From: Promethearchaeota archaeon | GTDB taxonomy: Archaea; Asgardarchaeota; Lokiarchaeia; Sigyniarchaeales; SOKP01 | Assembly (NCBI GenBank): GCA_011364925.1 | Contig: RDOA01000004.1 | Coordinates: forward strand, 13,011 to 77,010 | Length of the DNA: 64,000 bases | Direction of reading: 5' to 3' | Shown: positions 1-7,519 of the stretch, in pieces | Layout of the letters: each line of letters opens with the position of its first letter | Position numbering within the stretch: position 1 is the stretch's first letter | Translations under genes and position numbers: made by a program | The notes under the pieces: generated by a model | What the model was told of the DNA's origin: nothing | Seen by the model: the letters and a program-made list of their open reading frames with translations, nothing else | Databases searched by the model: none

Positions 1-639
1 TCTAAAAATATCTGTTTGACCAGGACCTAGGGGACTAGTTAGAGCGGCTCCAAATTTTCTATTTGTTTCGATATCCAATGGACCTGCTGCTTCTCCCGTT
101 CTGAATATTTCTCCATTACCAAATACAACCTCCATACATAACAACGGATCCGAAATATCCCATTGCTTTTTAGCTATTAAATGGGGTTCACGGTCTAAAA
201 CAGAAGCGAGAACTGATTTTCCTGGTCTTGGGAGAAAAGGTGCTAATGGCCTAAGTCCATGCTCTTTAAGTTTGGGAATTAGTTCTGCCCATGTTACCCC
301 CGGTTCTACAACACAGACTCTATTTCTTTTATTAATGAAAGGAATTTTTTTCATATCATGTAAATCTAAAATTACCGTCCTGTCATAACAGATGGTGTCG
401 TTTAGGAATTTAGGGGAAGTCGTGCTGCTTATAATCACTACATTTATATTATTTAAAGTTCTGAAATATTGAATTAGTTTTGATATCTGGTCAGAATTCT
501 CTGGTAAAATACTTATAATTGGGGTATCGCTTGTCTTTTCTAATATTGGTTTACAATAAAGTTCTCTAAGTGAGTCTGAATCAGTAATTACTTTTTTTTT
601 ATCGATAATTTCATATAGTTTTTCAAAATTAATTGACAT
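1..639 (-). CDS. FAD-linked oxidase (GlcD/PCMH type), partial
   Basis: The window holds only the first 213 codons; the 3' end lies beyond the left edge. The frame is open from an ATG at 639 to base 1. The translation has the layout of a PCMH-type FAD-binding domain: a first beta strand 'PIISILPENSDQISKLIQYF', a central 'VCVVEPGVTWAELIPKLKEHG' region, then 'FLPRPGKSVLASVLDRE' and 'TGEAAGP'. Family members oxidise 2-hydroxyacids such as glycolate or lactate, but the substrate-binding cap domain is not in view, so the substrate cannot be named. It is divergent from the winged-helix regulator that follows, with about 108 bases between the two starts, which suggests that the regulator controls it. 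Confidence 0.8.
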   Translation of the reverse strand, partial: MSINFEKLYEIIDKKKVITDSDSLRELYCKPILEKTSDTPIISILPENSDQISKLIQYFRTLNNINVVIISSTTSPKFLNDTICYDRTVILDLHDMKKIPFINKRNRVCVVEPGVTWAELIPKLKEHGLRPLAPFLPRPGKSVLASVLDREPHLIAKKQWDISDPLLCMEVVFGNGEIFRTGEAAGPLDIETNRKFGAALTSPLGPGQTDIFR

Positions 640-690
640 TTTAACTCATTCACTTAATTTTCCAATAAGTTTTAATTTAATTTATATGAT

Positions 691-726
691 TTATTTATAT
701 ATGCATCGTCGCATATAAATATGCAT
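691..726 (+). promoter_or_regulatory. TATA region with ATATGC half-sites between divergent genes
   Basis: A TATA-like stretch at 691-700 runs into an inverted repeat ATATGC-N6-GCATAT at 699-716. A third half-site, ATATGC on the forward strand, follows at 719-724. The repeat lies between the divergent oxidase and regulator genes and about 30 bases before the regulator's start, where a bound repressor would block transcription. That the neighbouring two-winged-helix protein binds it is inference. An oppositely directed TATA-like stretch lies near 679-690 for the oxidase. Confidence 0.4.
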
Positions 727-747
727 TAAAGTATATTTATCATAGTT

Positions 748-1632
748 TTGTATTTAAAGATATTGGTTGCAAAATTGAGCTCTAACGATTATAATGAAAA
801 AATTATCGATTGTCTTAACCAAAATAATTTTGGAATGACAATAATACAAATTTCAGAAGAGATAAATGGTAATAGAAATACAGTTTCTAAATACCTCAAT
901 AGGCTAGAATCAAAAGATATCGTCTATAAAAAGGAAATAGGTAAGGCATGTTTATATTTTCTTAAAGATATTGAGTCAAAAGTATTAAATTTTATAAATG
1001 AAAACCCATCAGGAGTTACAATAAAAGACATCTCATATGAATTAAAGCTAACAAGAGATTCGGTGAGAAAACATCTTATAACTCTTGAAAAACAAGATAA
1101 AATCTTTAGCACAAAATTGGGAGCATATACACTTTTTAAAAGTTCAGAAGCAAAATTTGTCCCAAAAAAATTTATGGTTTCCTTCTATAAAGCTCTCCTT
1201 AACGATTTAAAGAAAAAATTTCCGAATAACGAAAGCACATTCAAAGATATCGGACATAATATGTTTGATGATATAAAATTTCCAATTAATAAACTAATAA
1301 TAAAAAAATTGGAAGATTTTAAGACATCTCCTCTCAAACAATTACATTTTGAAGTATTCAAAGATGTATTTCCCTCTTATTATATTTTTGAACCAATCTA
1401 TATTTCAGATCCAAAAATTGACAGCTCAGGAAAGAAAGGTATTTTTAGATTTAAAAATTCAGAATTTTTAAATAATTCTGATTCTCTTTATCACTTTTAT
1501 TTAATATCGGGAATGATTGAAACAAAGATGTCAAATGATCTAGGGGTACCAATTAAATGTAATATCGAACAAATTCACATATCAGAAAAAAAAGAAAATT
1601 CTTATGTAGACATTTCTATAGAGTTCAAATGA
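748..1632 (+). CDS. tandem winged-helix transcriptional regulator
   Basis: Two successive winged-helix domains are visible, at about residues 12-70 ('ITIIQISEEI'-like helix, then 'RNTVSKYLNRLE') and 75-130 ('VTIKDISYELKLTRDSVRKH'). They are followed by a roughly 150-residue alpha/beta domain ending 'YVDISIEFK', which could be a ligand-binding domain of V4R-like type; that last point is weak. No ATG precedes the first helix-turn-helix, so translation must start at a TTG: 748 gives the longest product, with TTGs at 760 and 775 as alternatives. The gene is divergent from an FAD-linked oxidase and has ATATGC repeats just upstream, which fits local autoregulation. Confidence 0.75.
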   Translation: MYLKILVAKLSSNDYNEKIIDCLNQNNFGMTIIQISEEINGNRNTVSKYLNRLESKDIVYKKEIGKACLYFLKDIESKVLNFINENPSGVTIKDISYELKLTRDSVRKHLITLEKQDKIFSTKLGAYTLFKSSEAKFVPKKFMVSFYKALLNDLKKKFPNNESTFKDIGHNMFDDIKFPINKLIIKKLEDFKTSPLKQLHFEVFKDVFPSYYIFEPIYISDPKIDSSGKKGIFRFKNSEFLNNSDSLYHFYLISGMIETKMSNDLGVPIKCNIEQIHISEKKENSYVDISIEFK

Positions 1633-1700
1633 TTCGTTTCTTATTTAGATTTTAACGAGTTATAAGATTGTTAAAAGTTTTTGGTTCTATTCAAATAAAT

Positions 1701-1812
1701 TTATAATATAATGAAACTTGAATAAATTTATGATCTCTTCCCATGTAAGGTGAAATCGTGGGAACCTTTTGGGTAGAGCTTAAAAATTTGGACATACTTC
1801 AAAAATTTTAAG
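1701..1812 (+). promoter_or_regulatory. promoter and structured 5' leader of the aldolase-Fae operon
   Basis: A TATA-like stretch lies at 1701-1710, so the transcript should begin near 1733 and carry a leader of about 90 bases. Visible pairings are CCCATG (1740-1745) with CGTGGG (1757-1762), and AAGGT (1747-1751) with ACCTT (1764-1768). They cannot both form, because the second encloses the 3' arm of the first. A further hairpin pairs CTTAAAA (1779-1785) with TTTTAAG (1806-1812) just before the start codon. Mutually exclusive stems next to a ribosome site are typical of a switch, but I recognise no known riboswitch class. Confidence 0.35.
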
Positions 1813-1825
1813 AGAGACTGAAAAA

Positions 1826-3112
1826 ATGAACGATATAAGAAAAAAATTAGAAATCCCAAATTCGGCTTTGAATTCTATTAATCAATTTCTTTTAGATGAA
1901 ACTAACCCACTGATTAATGACTTGTTAAGTCTGTTGGATAATTATGGAGGAATAGAAACCATTAATAAAAAAGCCAAAGAAGCAAGTAAATTAGAAAATC
2001 TATTAGATAAATTGGAAAAGAAGAATCCCAGTTATGTAAAAGAAATTGAATGGTTAATCTCTGAAAGAGATAAAAAATCGTTTATTAGTGTAAAGGATTA
2101 TCGGAAGAAAATACTGGGTGAAAAATCCGAGCATGTAACTTTTGACGAGGATTTTGCTGTCACTTTAGAGCTCTCTGCGTGTCAATATTTTCCATTTTTT
2201 ATTGATATTGCGAAGGATGCAATTAAAAATCAGAAATTAGTACCCGGGAGGATAATTCGCGTAAGGAATATGAAAGAGCAGGAAGAAGATGGTGACCTGC
2301 TCGCGATGGCTGCTGCGATGCAGATTATTGGCTCCACCTGGGTAGAAACCCTTGACACGAAAGGCACAGCACCGGGTCCGGATGGAATGCCGGTAAATGT
2401 GCATCTAGGCGGTCCTGATACTATCACTGGATATTTTGGAGGCGTAGGACAACCAAATGAATACGCGCTTAAATGGGTTGATGAGTTTCTTTATTATTAT
2501 ACGAACTATGGTATCAAACAAGTTTTAAATGTGAATCCAGGAACGGTGCTATTAGGATATTTAATCTATAAGTTAGGAATTAATAACGAATTTAAAATTT
2601 CTGTGTATATGGGGAACGATAATCCCTATTCTTGCTTATGGACGCTAATGACAGCGAAATTATTTGCTCGAGAAGATGGAACCAGTCCGTTGATCGGTTT
2701 TAACTTGTCAAATTCAGTTAATAACAAAACGCTTGAACTTGCTGCTTATATACGAAAACCTTTTGGTTTCGAAGATGTTGTTAGGTTAGAGCACCATATT
2801 ACTGAATGTTGGAAAAGTATCGTGAGACAACCATACGATAGAAGGGATGAATTAGTTGAACTAGCTTCAAAAGTAAAGAATGTTAGTGCTAAACATGAGG
2901 GCGCAAATGTAGAAGTTGATAAAAATAGAGAACATCCAACTGATATCCTAGAATATTTTGCTCCTAAAAAAGATCTGATGGAAGCAGGACTTTGGGACGC
3001 CCTTCGAATTAATCATTTAGATCGAAATGATGCGGTTAATTCAACAGCTAAAGCCTTAACGGAAAAAGGCCTAACATTTATCGCAGCTAAGAATTTACAC
3101 TATTGGGAGTAA
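1826..3112 (+). CDS. unrecognised 428-residue protein, operon partner of aldolase-Fae
   Basis: I cannot assign this protein to a named family. It has a helical, lysine-rich N-terminal part (residues 1-100) with a coiled-coil tendency, then a glycine-rich alpha/beta core. Core motifs include 'GPDGMPVNVHLGGPDTITG' near 190, 'FGGVGQPNEYALKWVDEF' near 215 and 'KISVYMGNDNPY' near 265, followed by conserved-looking charged stretches ('RLEHHITECWK', 'AKHEGANVEVDKNREHP'). The many Gly, His and Asp residues look like a metal- or cofactor-using enzyme of TIM-barrel size. There is no signal peptide or membrane helix. Its stop lies 16 bases before the aldolase-Fae start with a strong AGGAGG between, so the two are probably co-transcribed and act in one pathway. 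Confidence 0.6.
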   Translation: MNDIRKKLEIPNSALNSINQFLLDETNPLINDLLSLLDNYGGIETINKKAKEASKLENLLDKLEKKNPSYVKEIEWLISERDKKSFISVKDYRKKILGEKSEHVTFDEDFAVTLELSACQYFPFFIDIAKDAIKNQKLVPGRIIRVRNMKEQEEDGDLLAMAAAMQIIGSTWVETLDTKGTAPGPDGMPVNVHLGGPDTITGYFGGVGQPNEYALKWVDEFLYYYTNYGIKQVLNVNPGTVLLGYLIYKLGINNEFKISVYMGNDNPYSCLWTLMTAKLFAREDGTSPLIGFNLSNSVNNKTLELAAYIRKPFGFEDVVRLEHHITECWKSIVRQPYDRRDELVELASKVKNVSAKHEGANVEVDKNREHPTDILEYFAPKKDLMEAGLWDALRINHLDRNDAVNSTAKALTEKGLTFIAAKNLHYWE

Positions 3113-3128
3113 ATAGGAGGATTGTATA

Positions 3129-4619
3129 ATGGGAAAATTTGATTTTAGACCGACGGGTGTTATGCCAGCTTTAGTAACTCCCTTTAATAAGGAGGATGAA
3201 TCCATTAACGAAGAAAATCTTAGAAACTTAGTCAATTATCTCATAGAACAAGGAGTTACGGGACTTGTACCTGTAGGAACGACCGGAGAGTTCGTAAATA
3301 TGACGTTTGAAGAGCGCTTAAGAGTCTTGGAAATAGTGGTAGATGAAACAAACGGAAGAGTTCCAGTAATCGGTGGAACGGGAGAGACAGGAACTAAAGT
3401 TGTGATTGATGCAACCAAGGCGGCAACAGACATAGGCTGCGATGCCGCATTAATAGTAACCCCTTACTATTTAAAACCAAAAGCGAAGGGATTATACGAT
3501 CATTATTTCACCATAGCAGAACAAACAGACATTCCGTTAGTGTTGTACAATATTCCAGCGTGTACAGGTGTTGAATTACCGTGGACGGTCGTAGAAGATC
3601 TAGTTGACATCGAAAATATCGTAGCGATCAAAGATTCGAGCGGTGATTACAAGTATTTTTCTGCGTTATTAGAAAAAGTTAGCGACAAAATATCAGTTTT
3701 AATTGGTTGGGACGAAAACGTATTAGGTGCCTTAGCCGGTGGTGCTGCAGGATGTATCCTCGGTTCGGCAAATGTTTTTCCGAAGATATGGCTTGAAATT
3801 TACGATCATGTGAAGAATAATCGCTTAACAGAAGCTCAAGTTCTTCAGAAGAAAGTTCAAAAAATCGCTCGTATGCTTATCAATTCTGGAGCTTTAGGTG
3901 CTAAATCCTGTCTGAACATGATGGGCGTTCCAGTTGGTACAACAAGGCGTCCCATCATTTTAGGAGATGCGCTTTCGTACGAATTTCAAGATGAATTTCG
4001 CGTTGAGTTAGAAAAACTCGGATTAATCGAAAAGAAGGAGATCAAGTTTGAAATTGGTGAGAAAGAACTAACTAGTCGATTTTATGCCGTAGGAGTAACT
4101 CCTGAGAAAATCTCTGATTTTAGGCTAAAAGTTGGGGAATCGCTCGTAGGGAATAGAGCAGAGCTAGCTCATATTGACCTTCTTTTAGGAAGTAAAGGTG
4201 GACCTGTAGGTGATGCCTATGCTCGAGCGTTGACTCATCCTGCAAAAGGTCGTGAAGGATTACAAGTCATTCTCGAACCTAATATGCAGGTTAAACCCCC
4301 AACAATCATGATTCCAACAGTGAAAGTAACATCCCTCCGACACGCGAGCCTAACTTACGGTCCAGCTCAAGCAGCTGTTGCTAAAGCTGTTATGAAGTGC
4401 GTAGAAGACGGAATAATCCCTAAAGAAGCTACAGATGATATCGTAATCGTCGTGAATGTGTTTGTTCACCCTAGCGCAAGTGCTCGGAAAAGAATTTTTA
4501 TCAATAACTATAAAGCGACAAGAAATGCCATTCGAAAGGCGATGGAAGGGTTGCCTACCGTGGATGACGGTATCGAAAATGCTGAAAACGCTCGTCATCC
4601 CTTTAGGAACGATCCTTAA
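3129..4619 (+). CDS. fusion of DapA/NAL-type pyruvate aldolase and formaldehyde-activating enzyme
   Basis: Residues 1-300 form a complete class I aldolase barrel of the dihydrodipicolinate synthase/N-acetylneuraminate lyase family: GTTGE at 50-54, catalytic Tyr140 in 'YNIPACTG' and Schiff-base Lys168 in 'AIKDSSGD'. The arginine that follows the proline-rich turn in true DapA (YNVPSRTG) is Cys here, so aspartate semialdehyde is unlikely to be the substrate. Residues about 333-475 form a Fae domain with the catalytic His348 in 'AHID', 'GSKGGPVGDAYARAL' and 'YGPAQAAVAKAV'. Fae condenses formaldehyde with tetrahydromethanopterin. A plausible role is a pyruvate aldolase that makes or uses formaldehyde (for example 4-hydroxy-2-oxobutanoate cleavage) and hands it to the Fae domain; that is inference. 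An AGGAGG at 3115-3120 fixes the start. Confidence 0.88.
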   Translation: MGKFDFRPTGVMPALVTPFNKEDESINEENLRNLVNYLIEQGVTGLVPVGTTGEFVNMTFEERLRVLEIVVDETNGRVPVIGGTGETGTKVVIDATKAATDIGCDAALIVTPYYLKPKAKGLYDHYFTIAEQTDIPLVLYNIPACTGVELPWTVVEDLVDIENIVAIKDSSGDYKYFSALLEKVSDKISVLIGWDENVLGALAGGAAGCILGSANVFPKIWLEIYDHVKNNRLTEAQVLQKKVQKIARMLINSGALGAKSCLNMMGVPVGTTRRPIILGDALSYEFQDEFRVELEKLGLIEKKEIKFEIGEKELTSRFYAVGVTPEKISDFRLKVGESLVGNRAELAHIDLLLGSKGGPVGDAYARALTHPAKGREGLQVILEPNMQVKPPTIMIPTVKVTSLRHASLTYGPAQAAVAKAVMKCVEDGIIPKEATDDIVIVVNVFVHPSASARKRIFINNYKATRNAIRKAMEGLPTVDDGIENAENARHPFRNDP

Positions 4620-4624
4620 TCGAT

Positions 4625-5245
4625 TTATTTCTTCTTTTTTAAGAACTTTTTTTTTATTTCAACACTTTTAGTAAACAAATGAATCCCGAAATAAACCATA
4701 ATTACTCCTATCATTAACCAAAAGAACGATAGAAAAATCGGTAGTTCCCATATTGTTACAAGCAATGCAATAAACGCGATAATATTGACAAGCCCAATTG
4801 CGATTGCGATGATACCTAATATTTGATTTGCTCGTTTTTTTAAATTCTCGCTATCTATGTATATATCAGCGCTTATTAAAAATACGCCATAAACAACAAG
4901 AAAAATACCCGCTAAAGTTAACGGGAGTAAAACCAAGATTCTCAATTCATTAATCACATCAAGGCGAGAATCGGTCATTGCGTATATTGAAGAAATGATA
5001 GGAATTATTCCATCTATAATTGAAATTAAACCTGTTATTTTCACGCTTAATTTTGCTTTTATAATTAAGTAAAATGCGAAAAGTATCATAGTAAAGCTAA
5101 ACACCATTAACGGGATCGATAAGATAATCAATATTGCGTTAGAAACATGGTAATCAAAAAACATGCTCCAGATTGTTACTAATGAAATCCCTAAAAAGAT
5201 GACACCCAACGCCACTAAAAATATTCCTACGCTCTTCTTATCCAT
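4625..5245 (-). CDS. hypothetical membrane protein, about six helices
   Basis: The 206-residue product is almost entirely hydrophobic, with membrane segments at roughly 8-30, 38-63, 70-90, 103-125, 142-166 and 170-192, and a lysine-rich tail ('KKKFLKKKK') that would stay in the cytoplasm. It has no cofactor motif and I do not recognise its family. It is convergent with the aldolase-Fae gene and ends five bases from it, so it belongs to a separate transcript. Confidence 0.65.
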   Translation of the reverse strand: MDKKSVGIFLVALGVIFLGISLVTIWSMFFDYHVSNAILIILSIPLMVFSFTMILFAFYLIIKAKLSVKITGLISIIDGIIPIISSIYAMTDSRLDVINELRILVLLPLTLAGIFLVVYGVFLISADIYIDSENLKKRANQILGIIAIAIGLVNIIAFIALLVTIWELPIFLSFFWLMIGVIMVYFGIHLFTKSVEIKKKFLKKKK

Positions 5246-5422
5246 TTTAAAACTCTCTAAGATAATTAATTTATATTTTATTAACCTTTGAAATTTCTAG
5301 GAATAATAATTAATAGAACCATTTTAATCCTTTTATAATTGATAATCTGAACATTGAAATTCTTTTCATTAGATTTTATAATTATAATCGATTTAAAATC
5401 CAAAAATTTCAAGGAGTTGAAT

Positions 5423-5917
5423 ATGATGACAGATAATATTGTTGAATTAAAGGTTGGTGATCCTGCACCCGACTTCTGTCTTCCAGATAAAGACAATAAG
5501 GAAGTATGTCTTAAAGATTTTAAAGGAAAATATATGATTGTTTACTTCTATCCTGCTGATAATACTCCTGGGTGTACCACAGAAGCAATAGGCTTTACTG
5601 ATATTTTGCCAGAATTTCAAAAACTTGACGCAATTGTACTCGGAGTTAGTCCGGATAGCCCGCAATCACACGCGAAATTTATTGAAAAGAAGAATTTGAA
5701 AGTGACTTTATTAAGCGACGAAAATAAAGATGTATTAAAAAACTATGGAGCGTGGGGTCCTAAAAAATTCAGAGGTAAATCATTTATCGGAGTGATTCGA
5801 AGCACATTTTTAGTGGATCCAGAAGGAAAAATAGCACATATTTGGCCAAAAGTAAGCGTTAATGGACATGCTGAGGAAGTAAAAACTAAACTTACCGAAT
5901 TGAAAGCTCAAAGTTAG
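5423..5917 (+). CDS. peroxiredoxin, PrxQ/Bcp type lacking the usual resolving cysteine
   Basis: A thioredoxin-fold peroxidase that reduces hydroperoxides. The peroxidatic Cys51 lies in 'YPADNTPGCTTEA', and the fold continues through 'LGVSPDSPQSHAKF' and 'RSTFLVDPEGKI'. In most PrxQ proteins the resolving Cys sits five residues on; here that position is Ile56, so a one-Cys mechanism or an outside thiol is likely. Cys19 and Cys29 earlier in the chain could substitute. The frame is open back to 5354, but AAGGAG at 5411-5416 and the start of homology point to the ATG at 5423, giving 164 residues. Confidence 0.88.
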   Translation: MMTDNIVELKVGDPAPDFCLPDKDNKEVCLKDFKGKYMIVYFYPADNTPGCTTEAIGFTDILPEFQKLDAIVLGVSPDSPQSHAKFIEKKNLKVTLLSDENKDVLKNYGAWGPKKFRGKSFIGVIRSTFLVDPEGKIAHIWPKVSVNGHAEEVKTKLTELKAQS

Positions 5918-6169
5918 TATCAAAATAAGATAAAAAATAGATAAAATTAGATTGTTAGGTTTTTTTTGCATCTAGATTTTTATATATAATTATTTTGGTT
6001 TAAATTTTCTACTTTTTATTTTATTTATAATTTTTTAAGTTTAGATATTATAAAATTAAACGCCATTATTCAATTTCTAATAGAAATTAAGCAGTAAATT
6101 GATATTTTCTCATTTATATCCTTATCTTGAATAAGTAATTTATCACAAATTAATGAGGCGATAAAAAAG

Positions 6170-6751
6170 ATGAATGTTAAAAAGGCAATAGAGAAAAGAC
6201 GCGCTTATAGATCACTAAAACCGATTAAGATTAACGATAGTCTAATAAAAGAATTAGCACATGTTGCTCAAATCGCTCCTTCTTGTAATAATAATCAGCC
6301 ATGGCGTTTTATATTTGTATATGATAAAGTACAATTGCAAAAATTATTCACAACATTAACCAAGCATAATAATTGGATTGAAAAAACATCAATGATGATT
6401 GCTGTCTATTCAACTCCTAAGAACGATTGTATAATAAAAGAAAGAGAGTACTACTTATTTGATACTGGATTAGCAGCAGCTTTCATTATATTGAGAGCAA
6501 CAGAATTAGGACTTGTAGCACATCCCATCGCTGGATTTGATGAAGAAAAAGCAAAGGAAATATTAGATATTCCCCCAGAGATGAGATTAATTACATTCAT
6601 TAATATAGGAAAGCATTCGAAAGAAGTGAATCCCGTACTTAGTGAAAACATGAAATTGGGTGAAAAACAAAGGCCACCTCGCAAACCGCTTTCTGAATTA
6701 ATGTACATAAATAAATATGGAATCAAATTTCCTGAAAATCAAAATTCTTAA
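6170..6751 (+). CDS. nitroreductase-family FMN oxidoreductase
   Basis: A 193-residue nitroreductase fold. The N-terminal 'AIEKRRAYRSLKP' supplies the FMN-phosphate-binding arginines, followed by 'APSCNNNQPWRFIFV', the classic flavin-contact segment. 'DTGLAAAFIILRATELGL' is the dimer-core helix and 'FINIGKH' lies near the C-terminus. Such enzymes pass two electrons from NAD(P)H to quinones, nitro compounds or other acceptors; the natural substrate cannot be read from the sequence. GAGGCGAT lies before the ATG. It stands alone and is convergent with the next gene. Confidence 0.85.
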   Translation: MNVKKAIEKRRAYRSLKPIKINDSLIKELAHVAQIAPSCNNNQPWRFIFVYDKVQLQKLFTTLTKHNNWIEKTSMMIAVYSTPKNDCIIKEREYYLFDTGLAAAFIILRATELGLVAHPIAGFDEEKAKEILDIPPEMRLITFINIGKHSKEVNPVLSENMKLGEKQRPPRKPLSELMYINKYGIKFPENQNS

Positions 6752-6770
6752 AAAAAATTAATAAAAGGGA

Positions 6771-7337
6771 TTAAGTTTTCATTTTTTTGAGCACATATGC
6801 AAAATTTTTGCCTAGATTTTTAAATGTTCGAATTCCTTCCTCATCTTCTAATACTTCTCCCGGTTTCCTTCCAATTCCCATATTCCAGTATGTACTGCCT
6901 ACTACAATCATTTCTTTGATCAAAAAGAAATAATTTATACTCGAAAAAACTTGGTTAGAACCTGCTCTTCTAACGGCTACTACAGCAGCACCAATTTTAT
7001 TTTTCAAATGTCTAGATGTTGCAAAACCAGCACGTTCAATCAACGCCTTTGTACTCGTTGATAAGTTTGAATAATATGTTGGAGAACCAATAATTATCCC
7101 ATCAGATTCAAGCATTTTTTCAATATATTCATTCATTTTATCTCCTTTTAGAACACACCTTTGATCATCATTATCAACACATTTATAACATGCAGTACAA
7201 CCTTGTAATTTATCCATACCAATCCAAACATAATCGCAATCGATTCCTTGAGCCGTTAATTCTTCCATCACAATATTTAAGCACTGATATGTGTTTCCTT
7301 CTTTTCGGGGACTACCATTAAATAATACAACCTTCAT
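6771..7337 (-). CDS. iron-sulfur flavoprotein (Isf-like NADPH-dependent FMN reductase)
   Basis: Flavodoxin-like fold starting 'VVLFNGSPRKEGNT' (phosphate-binding loop) and continuing 'GIIIGSPTYYSNLS' near residue 85. Between them Cys47, Cys50, Cys53 and Cys61 give CX2CX2CX7C, the compact cluster motif of archaeal Isf proteins, which carry FMN and a [4Fe-4S] cluster. Family members take electrons from ferredoxin and reduce oxygen species or other acceptors. The usual length of 180-200 residues is kept. The start is preceded by a short GC-rich inverted repeat at 7345-7356. Confidence 0.8.
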   Translation of the reverse strand: MKVVLFNGSPRKEGNTYQCLNIVMEELTAQGIDCDYVWIGMDKLQGCTACYKCVDNDDQRCVLKGDKMNEYIEKMLESDGIIIGSPTYYSNLSTSTKALIERAGFATSRHLKNKIGAAVVAVRRAGSNQVFSSINYFFLIKEMIVVGSTYWNMGIGRKPGEVLEDEEGIRTFKNLGKNFAYVLKKMKT

Positions 7338-7519
7338 TTTCTTGACCCTTAGGGGTTTTTTTATTTTAACTATAGTTTCAAAATTATAATTTATAGAATA
7401 TTATAATTCTTATTTTTTATCTTTTGAATCCTATGAACTACAAAGTTTTCTTTCATGAATTATAACCATCATTTTGATATAAGTTCAATATATTTAATAT
7501 TTAGAATGGTGAAAATACA

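Noticed and set aside
2230-2430. A patch inside the 428-residue gene that looks richer in G+C than its surroundings, like an insertion.
   Set aside because: The reading frame and protein pattern run through it without a break, and the following aldolase-Fae gene is also somewhat richer, so codon choice explains it as well as transfer.
3129-4030. Simple annotation of the aldolase half as lysine-pathway DapA.
   Set aside because: The substrate arginine position is Cys, no lysine-synthesis gene is nearby, and the Fae fusion points to another aldol substrate.
5423-5430. ATGATGA that could be the C box of a C/D guide RNA; another at 63838.
   Set aside because: The first is the start of the peroxiredoxin gene, and the second has no suitable D box (CTGA) or terminal stem nearby.
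7345-7360. ACCCTTAGGGGT followed by a run of T, resembling an intrinsic terminator on the + strand.
   Set aside because: No rightward gene ends before it; it lies just upstream of a leftward start, so it is more likely part of that gene's leader or chance.
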